Shown: positions 26,098 through 37,711 of the stretch, piece by piece
How the letters are laid out: every line of letters starts with the position of its first letter
How positions within the stretch are numbered: the first letter of the stretch is position 1
Origin: Lentinula raphanica
Lineage: Eukaryota > Basidiomycota > Agaricomycetes > Agaricales > Omphalotaceae
Assembly (NCBI GenBank): GCA_027919835.1
Contig: JANVFP010000004.1
Location: 1,302,001-1,366,000, forward strand
Length of the DNA stretch: 64,000 bases
Direction: 5' to 3'
Notes under the pieces: generated by a model
What the model saw: the letters and a program-made list of their open reading frames with translations, nothing else
Told to the model about the DNA's origin: nothing
Databases searched by the model: none
Position numbers and translations under genes: made by a program

Positions 26098-27364
26098 ATG
26101 TATCACCAGCCACTCCGAAATCCCAACGAGCAATCATGGGCCCAACAAAGGCCACTAAAGCCTGGCCAATCTTTGAACAACCCTGACTGGCTCTACCTCA
26201 GAATCAGGACAGAGCATATAGGTTTATATCCCTCACCACCCTTGTATGGCTTCGAAGCCAATGCAGATCTGCAAGTGGCGCAGGCTTACACTGCTATTCC
26301 CCGAGACCCAAACACAACAGCTGATCTAGTAACCTATCTTCTACAAGGTGAACTCGAGGATTTCCTGTGTTTCTCTCGCTTGGAAAACGCCCAATGGCTA
26401 CTTAATATCGCACATGATCTTTGTGATCCTTTAGTCAGACGGGGCTCTCTCTGGATTATGGACGATCATTCTCGGACTATGCAGTATGTGCATCCCACAT
26501 CTCCTTTGCGTGCAGCGATATATGAATATCGAGTGGTTGATGGTCATGTCCTTCGAATCACGAAAAGATTACCTCCACGCGCCCGATCGATTTCGAGGAG
26601 CATTGGCTTTGGCAGAATGATGCGAGAATCATTGTTAAACCGGGATGGTAATACGTGTTGGATAACAGGTTCCCACCGCGTAGTCTCCAGTAGTCACATC
26701 TGTCCACAGCGGGTGGGAGATGCCCAGGCTCGGTATATTTACGAAACTTTTACCGCCATGAACGCTCCTCCTGAACGTACAATCTACAATCCCCAATTTG
26801 GAATCCTCTTGAGCAGCAGGATTAATCACTGGTTTGACAAACATCACATAGGATTCAAATATGTTGGAAATGTAAGCTGTTTCAACTTACTTTCAGTCAT
26901 TCAAACAGAACTTCTCACTCCGTGTGCCTGTTCAGAATCAGTATCAAATACACAACTTCTATAATCCTAGAGTCCCTGCGCCACCTGGCCCCGTTGGCGC
27001 GTGGCCTACTGTTCGAGAATTGGAACCTCCGTTGATGAATGGTTGGATAATCTCACCGCCGAACCCAACGTCTCCCAATAACCCCCCTCCTGGTCTTTTC
27101 CGATGGCATTATCTGCAATGTGTCATCAAGAGATTCAGGGCAGCTGGCTATGATAGCATCGAGCATATCGCGATGTATGAGAATACACCTCTGCGGGAGG
27201 GGGATCCAGAGAATGACCGAGACGGTCCCGATAGTGATGAAGACAACAACCCGGGCCATTGGTCGTTGGTAGGTGGTCACGTCGGACGAGCAGTAGCGTC
27301 CACAGAACAACCAGAATTTGGGAGGTTCGCCATCACTGCTGGGCCTCAGTTGGTGACAGCCTGA
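26098..27364 (+). CDS. HNH-nuclease-like protein, paralogue 4 (divergent, HNH complete)
   Basis: Opposite in strand to the other copies and clearly more diverged. Exon 1 begins MYHQPLRNPNEQSWAQQRPL, contains ENAQWLLNIAHDLCDPLVR, the core TCWITGSHRVVSSSHICPQR, DAQARYIYETFT and NPQFGILLSSRINHWFDKHH. A GT-AG intron at about 26,872-26,934 is followed by NQYQIHNFYNPRVPAP, SPPNPTSPNNPPPGLFRWHY and an acidic DPENDRDGPDSDEDNN region, with TGA at 27,362-27,364. Unlike paralogues 1-3 it keeps His at the last HNH position (NHWFD). It is thus the best candidate for an active nuclease in the cluster. It ends with a Gly-rich tail rather than the EAERMDAVA helix. Confidence 0.83.
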
Positions 27365-27940
27365 GTTTGGGTCCTCGCGAGCCCAGCAGGTGCCTAATAG
27401 ACAGGTTGGTTTGATTGGAGAGGCTTTGTAGTCGCAGTGAGGGGGGATACAGAACCTCACTGAACTCGAAGTTCGACTTTCAGCCAACCGTCGGGCACGC
27501 AAACCGATAAATCCTGATTCTTCTTTGTTTTACTCTTCGGAAAAGGCTTACTATATGCGTATCTTTTCTTCAATATGTTCAGTTGCTTTGTACCATATCG
27601 TCGTGTCCAGTATTATGTGAAAAATTTTTTGTTTGTCGAAGAAGGGATCATAGGAATTTTTACCTCGCCTTGAAAACATCAAACGACAACTGAGACCGAA
27701 GTTCATTAGCGATTAGCGTTATCCTTATATCCGTACGGGGACAGGAAAGTGCGCCGAAAGAGCTGCTGCGAGCATGCCAGAGCACCGTACCGAGCAGCAA
27801 TATTCGTCTTGTTCATGAATCTATCAGAAGTCAATGTTCATTGCTACTGTTGAGTCGAACAGGTACACCATTGATTAATTCAAGTACAATTGATTCGTTG
27901 CCAGTTAGAGAATTCCGTTTCTACTCTTGCTTCAATCAGA
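27365..27940. other. Gene-free stretch between HNH paralogues 4 and 5
   Basis: 576 bp between the facing ends of two HNH copies. No gene, repeat or RNA is recognised. Confidence 0.5.
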
Positions 27941-29053
27941 TCAGCCTAAGCAGCTCATCCGTAAACGGAAATGAGCGACGGAGGGTGAAGGCCAATCCTC
28001 TTCGCTGGAATCATCGTCGTCCGGATCTTCCTTCATCTGAAGCGGCTTCTTGTACATAACAATATGGTTGATGTCCTGGTAGTCGCGAAATTTGCGGAGG
28101 ACGCATTGCAGATAGTGTCATCGGAAGAGACCAGGAGGGGGATTGACGGGAGAGTTTGGGTCTGGAGGTGCGATTATGATACCATGGAGATATTGTCATT
28201 GGTCCTGAAGGAGTTCCGAAAACCCACACCCATGGGTATTGATCCTGTACGGAGTAGAGTTGTGCACTGTGTACTCATTCTGGTAATGTAGTCCAATGAG
28301 ATTGACAGTTCGAACCTTAAGGCAAGGATACTTACGTTCCCGATATGTCTGAAACCAACCAAATAGTTGTCGAACCAATATTCCAAGTTGGGAGTCAGAA
28401 GAAAGCTGAATTCAGGGTGGAGAACCGACTATATAGCCCCGCATGAGCAGGCTTGTCAGTGAAATCGCCATATATGAATCGTGCTTGGGCATCGCCCGCC
28501 CGCTTTGGCAGGATATGGCTGGTCGTAGTCGGTCCACCGACCTTCGTCACCCATCTCGCCGACGGAGGTTTTGGAGCATGTCTTCGGCTTCGGCCCAGGA
28601 TTCTGACATCGATTTGCCCTCGCGAGTGTTTTCCTTCGTGAGGCGAACAACGACAGGGATTCGGTACTCGTATGTTGATGTAGTCAAAGGATCTGTGGGC
28701 TGAACAGGCTTGTGAGTCTGGCCATCGCTGCTCCAAGCTCAGAGTTCGTCCCGTTTGAAACGAGGGTCACAGAGGTCATGCGCGATGTCGATGAGCCACT
28801 GAGCGTTTTCGTTGGTCGAAAATTTCAGGATTTCTGTGATTTCACCTTCCAGAAGACAAGTGTATTCGTTTCGTGGAAGAGGAGGCGGTGGAGTGATTGT
28901 GTATGCTTGTACGACCTCGTTGTCGGTCTCGACGTTGGGTGGTCGTTCGGAATACACACCTAACTGCGAGGTTGAAATTCGGAGGGAGAGTTTCGTAGGT
29001 GTCAGAGAGGAGACACAATCTTGAATTAGGAGTTCCACTGGCTCGAAATACAT
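27941..29053 (-). pseudogene. HNH-nuclease-like paralogue 5, frameshifted
   Basis: The parts align with paralogues 1-3 but fall in different frames. About 29,053-28,740 encodes TKLSLRISTSQLGVYSERPP to WLIDIAHDLCDPRFKR, then a stop. 28,736-28,590 encodes the Ser/Lys linker (EGKSMSESWAEAEDML) in another frame. 28,560-28,395 encodes SHILPKRAGDAQARFIYGDF. 28,386-28,340 has EYWFDNYLVGFRHIGN. The exon-2 remnant holds PPDPNSPVNPPPGLFR with a stop directly after, then KFRDYQDINHIVMYKK and an acidic PDDDDSSEEDWP tail. The WIT of the core is lost or altered. The family MASxKL start is replaced. Several indels and at least two stops make it a clear dead copy. Confidence 0.82.
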
Positions 29054-29284
29054 TCGGTATGACGCAATCTAAATTTTGGTCACGTGTCCGAAGGTCTCCG
29101 ATGGGCTAGCCGCTACACATAGCCTATACACCTTACCTGGTCCATAGTACATTAGCAGAATAATCGTGCATTTACAAAGATCATTTCTGTGCAAAACTCG
29201 AACTTGATTCACTTTCCACATAATTGGGATAACGGCGATGCGTTTAAAAATCGAGCCATGATAAGCCTGTAGTGACTGATGCGT
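29054..29284. other. Spacer between HNH paralogue 5 and PCT1
   Basis: 231 bp. No gene is seen; it includes the PCT1 3' end region. Confidence 0.45.
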
Positions 29285-30762
29285 CTATGTCCGACCTCTT
29301 GTGAGATCACCTCTTCCCATTCCCTCCAATTTGCGATCCATTATTCCGTCCTTGTACATATCCACGATGCGCTCCAGAAGCGCGGATGTTGAGATTCCAG
29401 GTGTACGCCTCGTAGGCAGAAATTTCCCTTTGAAATCATGAACACGGTGTCTTCATTACGACTGGACAAAGTAAACAGACTCACCAGCTTTTTTCAGCCA
29501 GTCATAGACATCATCGTGTCCCAGTCCTTCCGCTTTGTACGGATCCTCATCATGTGCGACGTAGTCAATTTGATACTTCTCAATAAATTCGGGTGTTATA
29601 ACCCATGGCGCTTCAGGTACGACCTGGTCGACCCATCGGCAATGACGAACAGCTTCAAGTCTACAGAGTAAATCAAGAACTGCTCGTTAAATATCGTACA
29701 AATGAAACTTACCTCTCTGCGTGGGTCATGATGCTTCTCGCTTTATGCTCGATCATGAGCTCATCCGAGCACACTCCGACGAGGAGATATACAGAAAGGA
29801 AGGAAAGTTTAGCTTGTCGTAATTGAAGCGCGTGTCTACAAAGAGAGGATGTAAGCGTAATTTCAACACCAGTGAGTAGTTAGCTGACCCGAAGTGGAAA
29901 AGGTCGTATCCGCCTGAGGTTATGGGACCCGGGTCAAAAGAAAAGAGCATACATCGTCAGCACGTTCTAAGCGCAAGAAAGGGATGGTCTCACCGTCCGC
30001 ATAGATCCGGATGGGCCTGCCTTCTGGGGGTTTGTTGATTTTATATGCTCTTTGGACACCCGATCCTTCGACAGGTGCACCGTCGATGGCCCTCTGAACA
30101 AACAATTGAATGTCCTCCGCTCTCAACGCAGCTGGGTTGAATGACAATGCACCTGGAACTGCTGAAGGAACTGCAGGTTCTGTGATTACATTCTGCGAAT
30201 GCGGAAATGGATCAGACGGAGGAGTGATGAACACAGGATGAGATGGGGAATTCGACGGCGATTCTGTCCTTGACTGTTCTGCCCCAGGAGTCTCGATATA
30301 ATCAGTGGTCGTTTCGCTTCCTGGATCAGCTGGTGTGTTCAAAGTCGATTGCGAGCTCATCGAATGATGATGACCGAGTCTCAATGATGAATGGGGATGG
30401 GGACTTTCTGGGCCTGCGGTTGTGGAGCTCTCTATGTCACCATCATAGGTAGGCGAGTCTACACCGTCTGAATCAGAAAGGAATGAGGAAGCAAGGTGAT
30501 GTTTTCTATGAGCAGTCGAATTATTGAAAGGCTTGAGGAGACTAGCAGCGGCCAGTGGCCTCGATCTGGAGGACGAAGAGGGACCAGAAACGCTGATAGC
30601 ACTAGCAGCATCGTCGACATCGGTAGGATCGTTGTCTTCTTCAGATGCATCATAGGCGGGAGAATCAGTGACTTTGGAAGATGGATATTTGCCAAATGAC
30701 CGTTTTCGCGGTAGAGTCTTTCGTGCAGGTTCTTTGTGGTCCACGGAAGCTGCTGAATCCAT
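29285..30762 (-). CDS. PCT1: Choline-phosphate cytidylyltransferase
   Basis: Rate-limiting enzyme of the Kennedy pathway: CTP + phosphocholine to CDP-choline, at the nuclear and ER membrane surface. The long N-terminal exon is Ser/Asp/Pro-rich and unstructured (EEDNDPTDVDDAASAISVSG). The catalytic domain starts at RPIRIYADG, then GYDLFHFGHA across an intron, which gives the nucleotide-binding HxGH motif. After it come SVYLLVGVCSDELMIEHKAR, MTHAERLEAVRHCRWVDQV, DYVAHDEDPYKAEGLGHDD and the RTPGISTS signature, where RTEGISTS is the usual form. The end is DLTRGRT with TAG at 29,285-29,287. Four introns are clear. The region after the catalytic domain is short, so the lipid-binding amphipathic helix is reduced. 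The start is the ATG at 30,762; the upstream in-frame codon is GTG. Confidence 0.9.
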
Positions 30763-31322
30763 TGCCACTGCGTCTTTGGTGATAGTTGAATGGATCCGAA
30801 AAATCGCTCTCCAAATGACTCATCGATAGCAATTGATAAGTCACGTGCTGAACTTCTTATCGCGAACGGAACAGCAAAAGCTTGAAGTTGAAAGCGTTCA
30901 GCTTCACGAAAACGTAGCATATTTATGCAGGCAATGGTAAGAGACAATGATAGGACGATAAAATATATGTGAGCAAGAGAAATGCAGAAAGAGAGAAAGA
31001 GATCCGATGATAGAGCCCAGAATTGCAAGTTGAAAGACCAAATGAGAGTCGATAAAGATATGAAAGCAAAGCCAGAGTCCTAAATACAATCGAAGACGCT
31101 GAAACGGGAGTAGAACCACAGTCTACACGTTATAAAGTACAACGGGCCTGGCGAGCTATATGTGCGTGCTAGATGCATTCGATTTGCGTGCGGCGCTGCC
31201 AATGGGCCGGTGCTGGTATCTGACGAAGGAATCAGTTCCCAACCAAAGAAGCACATATGGTACAGGATTACCTTGCTGAGAGTCAGCCAGAGGTATAAGA
31301 TCGGTTGCACATCCTCTCATCA
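30763..31322. other. Spacer between PCT1 and the phosphatase gene
   Basis: 560 bp between a start (PCT1) and a stop (phosphatase) on the same strand. Pyrimidine-rich ctctttctctctttctgc on the minus strand near 30,990 fits a fungal promoter and leader. No gene is seen. Confidence 0.5.
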
Positions 31323-34300
31323 TCACTCCTGTTCATTTTTGTAGGCACCTTCGACAGCTTCTTCCTCATCCTCACCCCACGTCATCTTCCCTTCACCACG
31401 ATAAAACTCCCCACTCTCTAGTCCGGCTTTACTAACCCTTCTCATCGGCTGCAGAGTCGTTTCATTCACTGGTGCCCGCCGCGCATGTCTATACCTCCCG
31501 TTTGCGTCCCTTACTTCTAGCTCTTGAGCAGCATCCCCTAGTGCCAGGATACCACCTGCAGACAGAGGAGGGAAGGACGGCCCTTGCCCAGCTCCAGTGC
31601 CGCCTCCGTTACCAGCCATACTGCTCCCAAACAACGCTCCAGCTCGATATTCTCCGTTGATTTCTGGGCTTGCGGTAGCAGACGAAGAAGCACTGTTACT
31701 GCCACTACTGCTTCCACTCCCAGAACCATTATTATCATCGGACAGGAGACGGGACGTCGTGCTAGGTTCGTTGACTGAGTACGAGTAACCATGATGAGCA
31801 TATGTGGTGGACGGAGGCATGCTTTCTCTTGCATGGCCAGATTTCCTCATCGAAGCGACCATCCCGAAACCTTCTGGATTATTGCTGGTCGAACCACTGG
31901 GAGCATTTCCGCCTTGCTCTTCTCGTGTTGCCGCTGGAGCACTGGGCTGCGGAGGAGCCCCCGCACCTGGGCCTCCGCCTTGACGATGATGATGTTTAGC
32001 ATATCCCTTGCCTGCACCCCAAGCAGCTCCGCTGACACCACCGCTCTTGCCACCAAGTTCTTCTTCCTCGAAGCCCATAAGCTCTGAGACGAATCCGATG
32101 TTGGGTGAAATGCCCTTTCGCCGTTCGAGAACGAAGGAGTAAGCTTTGGACAAAGGCCAATGGTTCGCACGAATGAGGTATGCGATGACTGCCGTCACTG
32201 AACGTGATTTTCCAGCTTTACAGTGAACGTAAACAGGAGCAGAGAGCAAGCGTGCGTGATCTATGTGAACAAAACAATCAACCTTCGTCACGCAAGAGGC
32301 AACGGAGGGGACCACAAACCTAACATCTCGCAAACGATACGAACACCGCGTCCTATACCATCTTCTTCCACAGTATCCCTCATCGCGATCTTGTAGTACT
32401 TCTCAAAGCCACTCCCTTGCGGACTAGCGCTACCCTCCTGTTTCCCTTCCTTCTCCTTTTCACCAGGCTTATCTAACCCCAATCCCCAATCGTCAGGTCC
32501 GCACTCCGCTGCAAGGTTAACAATCCGTCTGACACCCAACTCTTTCAACTGCTTCACATGGTCCCAGCTTGTGGGTTCCGGACCCAGGAATAGGAAGCCA
32601 GGTAGGATCGTCGAGACAGTGAAACCCATCGGATCCTCTCCTTCGCCTTCCGAATCAACTGAGTCTGTTGATGGTGGAGGGTACAGGGATGAAAACGAAG
32701 ACGACCGCTCTCGATCACCGTAGGGGTGAGGTCCATGTGGTGGGTAGCCAAAAGAGCCACCGAAGGACGGTTCTTCATACGAAGCAGGATACGCCGAATA
32801 GGAATATCTCTGAGAGAAACTTTCATCGTCGTTGTAATCTTGCCCGTAGAAACCAATAGCAGATAACTGAGGAGGAAGCGCAGGACCAGATCCATCTACG
32901 GCCTTCTGGAATCCTAATCCTGGCCCACTCTCATCCTCAGGCCGTGCAGTACGAGGAGTAGGGGGACGATCGTACTCGTCGTCTGGGATGTTCAATTCTG
33001 GTGGGCGTCCGTTTCCACGCATACCGCCTCCTCCACTGCCTTCGTTATATCCGAAGAAAGACGAATGCGACTTTGGAGCATGCGTCGGTTGAGCGGAGAG
33101 TAGAGAACTATTTGATTCGAACTGTGTAGGTGTATGCGGGGGAGTGAAATAGGCGGTCTTTGGCCCGTTGGAGCTATTACTGTTGACGCTGCTGACACTG
33201 TCGCTCCTTGCATGTCTTTCCGCTGATGTTGGTGCATACGGCTCGTTCTTATCGGAAGTCTTTGACGAGGAGGAATTGGTAGAGGTATATGACGAGAGAG
33301 AAAGCTGGCTGTCGTCCTCGCTTCCGATGCTACTCAATTCGCTTCTGTCACTAGATGATGGAGAAGATGGCTCGGGCTCCTCTGGATGATTATCGAGTCC
33401 TTTCAGTGAGCCCTTCATCAGGCCGCTCGGAGTGGAATTCTTGCCAGGTAGATGATCATATGAAGAGAGGTTCTTGTCGAGTGAGGGCTTGGAGGTTATG
33501 CCTTTCTTGCTTGCTGGCCCCGATGGAAACCCTATGCTAGAAAAACTGGTTTTGCCAAAGCCTGGACTGGGAGGAGGCTTGCTATCACCAATGAACGACC
33601 CGTAGAGTCGAGCGGAACCTGGCGGACTTGGCGTCACACGATGGTTGGAATGGGTGAGATTGAGATGTGAAGGCGAAGGAGGATGAAGAGTGGTTGCATG
33701 GGTCCCATTCAATGGTGGCAAAGGAAGAGTGAGAGACTGAAAAATATTTCTGCTATTGGAGGTAGGGGATAAGGCGAGCAGCTCTGGCTCAGAAGTTATT
33801 TTTGACGTTGTGAATTGAGATGTGTTGCCAGGATTGTTGTAAAGGTGTGACTCTCGATCTTTACGGATTACATATAATGTGTCACAACGTGTTGATATGG
33901 TTCAGCAGACAATGACTTACCTCCCCAATGTCCTCCAGGCCCTGGTCCACCACCTACTGTGGCACTCCTGAGTTTGGTCCCTGCTCGCCTACCTAAGCTT
34001 CCGCCGGCGCCGCCACCGAATCCTGTACCCCGTTCACCACCGACGCCGAGACCGCCCACTCCACCTGTGTTCAGACTTAATTTGGGAAGGCGCTTCCCTG
34101 GTTGAGGAACAGGAGGAATGGACGTCGCAGGAACTGCGAATGTGACATGTCAAGAGGGTATCTGAAAATACGAAGGACCAACTTACCTGAAGTTCCTATG
34201 CGGAGGTTAGGCGCGGATGGTCTCCTATTAACCTGTCCCGGTGGTGGCGGTCGCTTGAAACCATTTGCAGTAGGCCCCGCCCCACCTAATGAGAAGTTAA

Positions 34301-36281
34301 TCTTACTAGGCGGCGGAGACGGAGTAGGATCAGCGAGGGAGGTGAACGGTGTCTTCAATGTCGAATCAGAGCCGGAATTAGCTGCGGGTGAAGTGATCGA
34401 GGGATGGGCAGAAGGAAAGAGATGGCTACTGGACGGCGGAGCAGAAGGACGAGCTAGTGAAGACGCAGAGAAAGTGGGCATCATTGGTAGAGGAGAAGGG
34501 TTGATTGCTTCTGCGTTTGCGGGAACAGAAGAAAGGACATGAGTGTCAGAATCTGACAGGGATGACAAAAGGCTTGATTGTAGGGGTTTGGTCGAATTTA
34601 GAGGCCTTTCCGTTCGATCACTATGACCACTATCCAGAGCCGCACTTGCTGCGTTACTTGTCGACGCACTTGAGGCACTGTTCAGACTTTGATCGATCTG
34701 AACTTCCCCGCGAGTTTTATAGCTGGCTTGATGAGTATCGAGTTGGAACAAGCCTCCAACGCCACCTAATCCAAGCGACGGTGGAGGAGCTTTGCGATGC
34801 TTGGGAGCTGCAATGGGTGTTGGCTTTTCGGACGTTGTCGTTTTCTCGATTGGAGCAGTACGTGTTGTGTTGTTGGGCGTAGAAGATGTGATAGGGAACT
34901 CGCCATCCTCTCCACTGCCCACGATCAGTGTCTGCAACTGTGGATCATGACCAGCGAGACCTATGCCCCCTTCCAGATAGTCAACCTTTCCAATCCTAGC
35001 CTCTTCCGGTGCCGTCCTAAGATCTTTCTGAACCTCAAGCGTGGCTACAGCCAGAGGGGGTCGAGCAGAAGCAGCGGCATCAAGTAGGCTTTGGACCACA
35101 CCAATCAAAGACCATGGTGTTGAACTCGGGTTCGTCCTGTCCTTCACATCCATATCCTCGTCATAGACTACAACATCACCATTCCACAATCGGTCTACGC
35201 GATCATCATCAGTCGTCGCCTGTTGTTCATCCATTCCCACGAGTGCATCGAAAACGTCTCTTCCATGATCGGTCGTGACGAATTGCCTCAAGGAAAAGAT
35301 ACTGGTGAACTGAGTGCCCTTTCCTCCAGGCCCAAGACCAGGCTTTCTCGACCGTTTGAGGATCAACGAAGGGATGGCAATCGGCACGGAATGTCGGATA
35401 TGGAAGGATGTATGGCTGGCAAGTGGTCGGGTGTCTATGACGAGAGGCAAAGAACATGGCTTATGTGAGTTTGAGTTGAAGATCGGAGAATCAGAGAGGA
35501 TGGAGTACAGTTCGCCCGCGGATATTGCTTGTGGCGTGTGCAGCACAGAAGTGTAGATTGGTGGCGTGTAAGGGGTATGCGGCGTACTGCCTAGTCCTGC
35601 GGTCCCTGGGGTGAAAGGTGTACGAGGAGTGAAAGGAGTCCGAGGTGGGTTAGGATGCAGGCTAGAAGATCCTGGAGGACTGGGAACAGCAAGAAGAGAG
35701 GCAGATTTCGACTCTGAAAGCGATAAGCGTTTGAATTTGGGACTCAGGGGATTGCCTCCCGAAGGTTGCTCGTCCATAGGTGTGAAATAAGCAGAGGTCG
35801 TACTACTCGGTGATGTTGGACTTTGGATGCCCGATTCCTGCAATCGACTAGAGTTTCGCAGCGTGCTGGAGGAGTTGATTGGTCGTAGTTTTAGGTTCTG
35901 CTTCACGTTCTTCCGAAGCTTATCGAGCCGCGCGAAATTTTCTTCGAGGTCGATTGAAGAATCGGACGAGTCACTGCGAGGAGGTTCGATAGTATGGTCG
36001 AGTGCTTTGGGACGTAGCCGAGCCACCTGAACCTCGTCCTGCTCTTCACCCGAAGTACTCCCACTTTCATCATCCTCAGCACCGTCCTGAAGTTGTATAG
36101 TTTTGGCGTACACGGCATCAGTTGCTTGTTTTGCTTTGGAAAGGTTGAGCGAAGGCGGAAGACGTTTATTCTGAGGATATCAGAGTCTGGAACGGGAGAT
36201 AATCAATGTAGACCTCACTTTATCTAGGTGGATATCACTGCCTGTTGTCATCGTCTCTGATGGCTCCGGGGCGGAAACCAT
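31323..36281 (-). CDS. Large rhodanese plus dual-specificity (MAP kinase-type) phosphatase
   Basis: Predicted single gene of about 1,500 residues joined by in-frame GT-AG introns near 36,215, 34,180, 33,920 (61 nt) and 32,310. From the N-terminus: MVSAPEPSETMTTGSDIHLD; a Ser/Thr/Pro-rich region with TPFTPRTPFTPGT; a rhodanese/Cdc25-like fold (SLPLVIDTRPLASHTSFHI...WNGDVVVYDEDMDV), as in MAP kinase phosphatases where it docks the kinase; a long disordered region; then the phosphatase GFLFLGPEPTSWDHVKQLKEL, VRRIVNLAAECGPDDW, PVYVHCKAGKSRSVTAVIAY. The Cys and Arg of HCKAGKSRS are the catalytic pair. The end is EGAYKNEQE. The role in MAP kinase pathways is inference from domain order. It could be two genes if the 33.9-34.2 kb introns are wrong, but frame and phase agree across them. 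Confidence 0.8.
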
Positions 36282-36876
36282 GATATGCTGACCCAATATA
36301 TGGTCACACTTGCTATGTTGCTGTAGGTAGCGCTGCCTGTGTTCCTACAACTATCGGTGGGTTCAGAATAGCCTTTGCTCGATGTGATGACCTCTCGCCC
36401 TCTGTCCTAAGCCCAGGATTCGTTCCAAACTGTATTGCAAGATTGATGTCAGAGTTGAGAGGTTCAGAATAAGCCTTGACAACTAATGCTCATTGCCTTC
36501 GGCCGGAGTCAGTTGAGTCGTCTGGGGTTCCCAAGCTGAGAGGAATATGTTGAAGAGCTGAGTAGATACCGAGAGAATCCGTGCGATGTGATATGGATTA
36601 GAGCGGTATATGAGATTGGGTGAGTCTGAAAGGAGAGTTTTGTTACGTTTATCGAGTTATGTATGGCCAGCCAGAGAGAAGCGCGGCACAGCGTACAGCT
36701 ATGAACGCCAATATAATGAAGTAGAGATGGTGCCAGTCGACCAAATTGACACTACCCCACCAGTTTCCCACGTACAAGCCTCTCGCACAGGTCACGCCAT
36801 TGCCATACAAATAAGTTACTGACTCGACAATGGACATGAGGATAGTAGGATTGGTAGTCGAATACGGAGTAGAAAA
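36282..36876. other. Spacer upstream of the phosphatase gene
   Basis: 595 bp. It presumably holds the phosphatase promoter and the 3' end of the secreted-protein gene. No coding frame above 70 codons is convincing. Confidence 0.5.
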
Positions 36877-37711
36877 TCAAGAATCGTGGCTTTGAGACAA
36901 AAGGGGGTTCTCGTACGCCAATGGGTCAAAGAATTTGTCACTATACGATTCCTCAAATATCTCTTTCTTTCCATCTTTTCCTTCGACAACCCGGGACAAA
37001 GTTCCATCGCAATATCCTTGGGTACTCCGATTGCAGATTACCTTGGCTAAATAGCGTCCTTCTCCCAACCCTGGTGCTTTGGGGATCATAGCACTGACAC
37101 CATTCTTCCGCAATCCTTCAATCCCATAGGGAAAGTGATCCTCTGTAACCATATTCACTTTGATCCTTCTATCCTTCACCTCAGGCATCTTTTCGTAGAC
37201 TGTTGACATCCACTTCTGAACAAGATGCTCGGATGCCTGTCCAGCGCCCACATCTCGAACTTCTGTGGAACCTTCCCTCGACTCCTCGCGGTAATATGAA
37301 TATCCAACATCTTCAGGAACTTGATGATTTTGGTGAGCAGGATTTGGGGTTGTCCCGTGTTGCGGGTAGGAAAGTAGGTGTAGCTTATAGGGTCGATGCG
37401 GTGGATCTGCGGGAGAGGGGTGAGGTCCGCGTTGAAAAGGGCGCGAATGGCAGGACGAATCGGTATCGGATTCCCCGCAGCCACAGCAGCCAACACAACA
37501 GCAACAGTCTCCTCTGGGATACAGACGCGGCAGCACCTCGGGATAGTCGCCTTTTGAACGTGAGATACGATTAGAGCTTGATTGTACCTACGAGAAAAGA
37601 TGAAGATTGGGTCAAATCGATATAGATATACTAGCAACTCACGTTCTCTAACGGAAGCGCACATGCAGTAGATGCGATGACAGAAACGACGAACATCGTA
37701 GAGAGATGCAT
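36877..37711 (-). CDS. Secreted protein with a Cys-cluster motif, unknown function
   Basis: Exon 1 (37,711-37,643) encodes a signal peptide, MHLSTMFVVSVIASTACALP, with cleavage likely at ACA-LP. A GT-AG intron (gtgagttgc...ctcgtag) leads to exon 2 in phase 0, beginning VQSSSNRISRSKGDYPEVLP. Exon 2 carries a striking cysteine cluster, GDCCCCVGCCGCGESD, then a Pro/His-rich linker. A folded-looking second half has YEKMPEVKDRRIKVNMVTED, YGIEGLRKNGVSAMIPKAPG and CNRSTQGYCDGTLSRVV, ending SQSHDS with TGA at 36,877-36,879. It is about 240 residues long. Metal binding by the CCCC-x2-CC-x-C run is plausible. No family is recognised; a small secreted protein or effector-like role is only a guess. Confidence 0.68.

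Noticed and set aside
17765..29053. HNH cluster as homing endonucleases or group I intron ORFs
   Set aside because: The genes are free-standing nuclear genes with spliceosomal introns and acidic tails. They show no intron or intein context.
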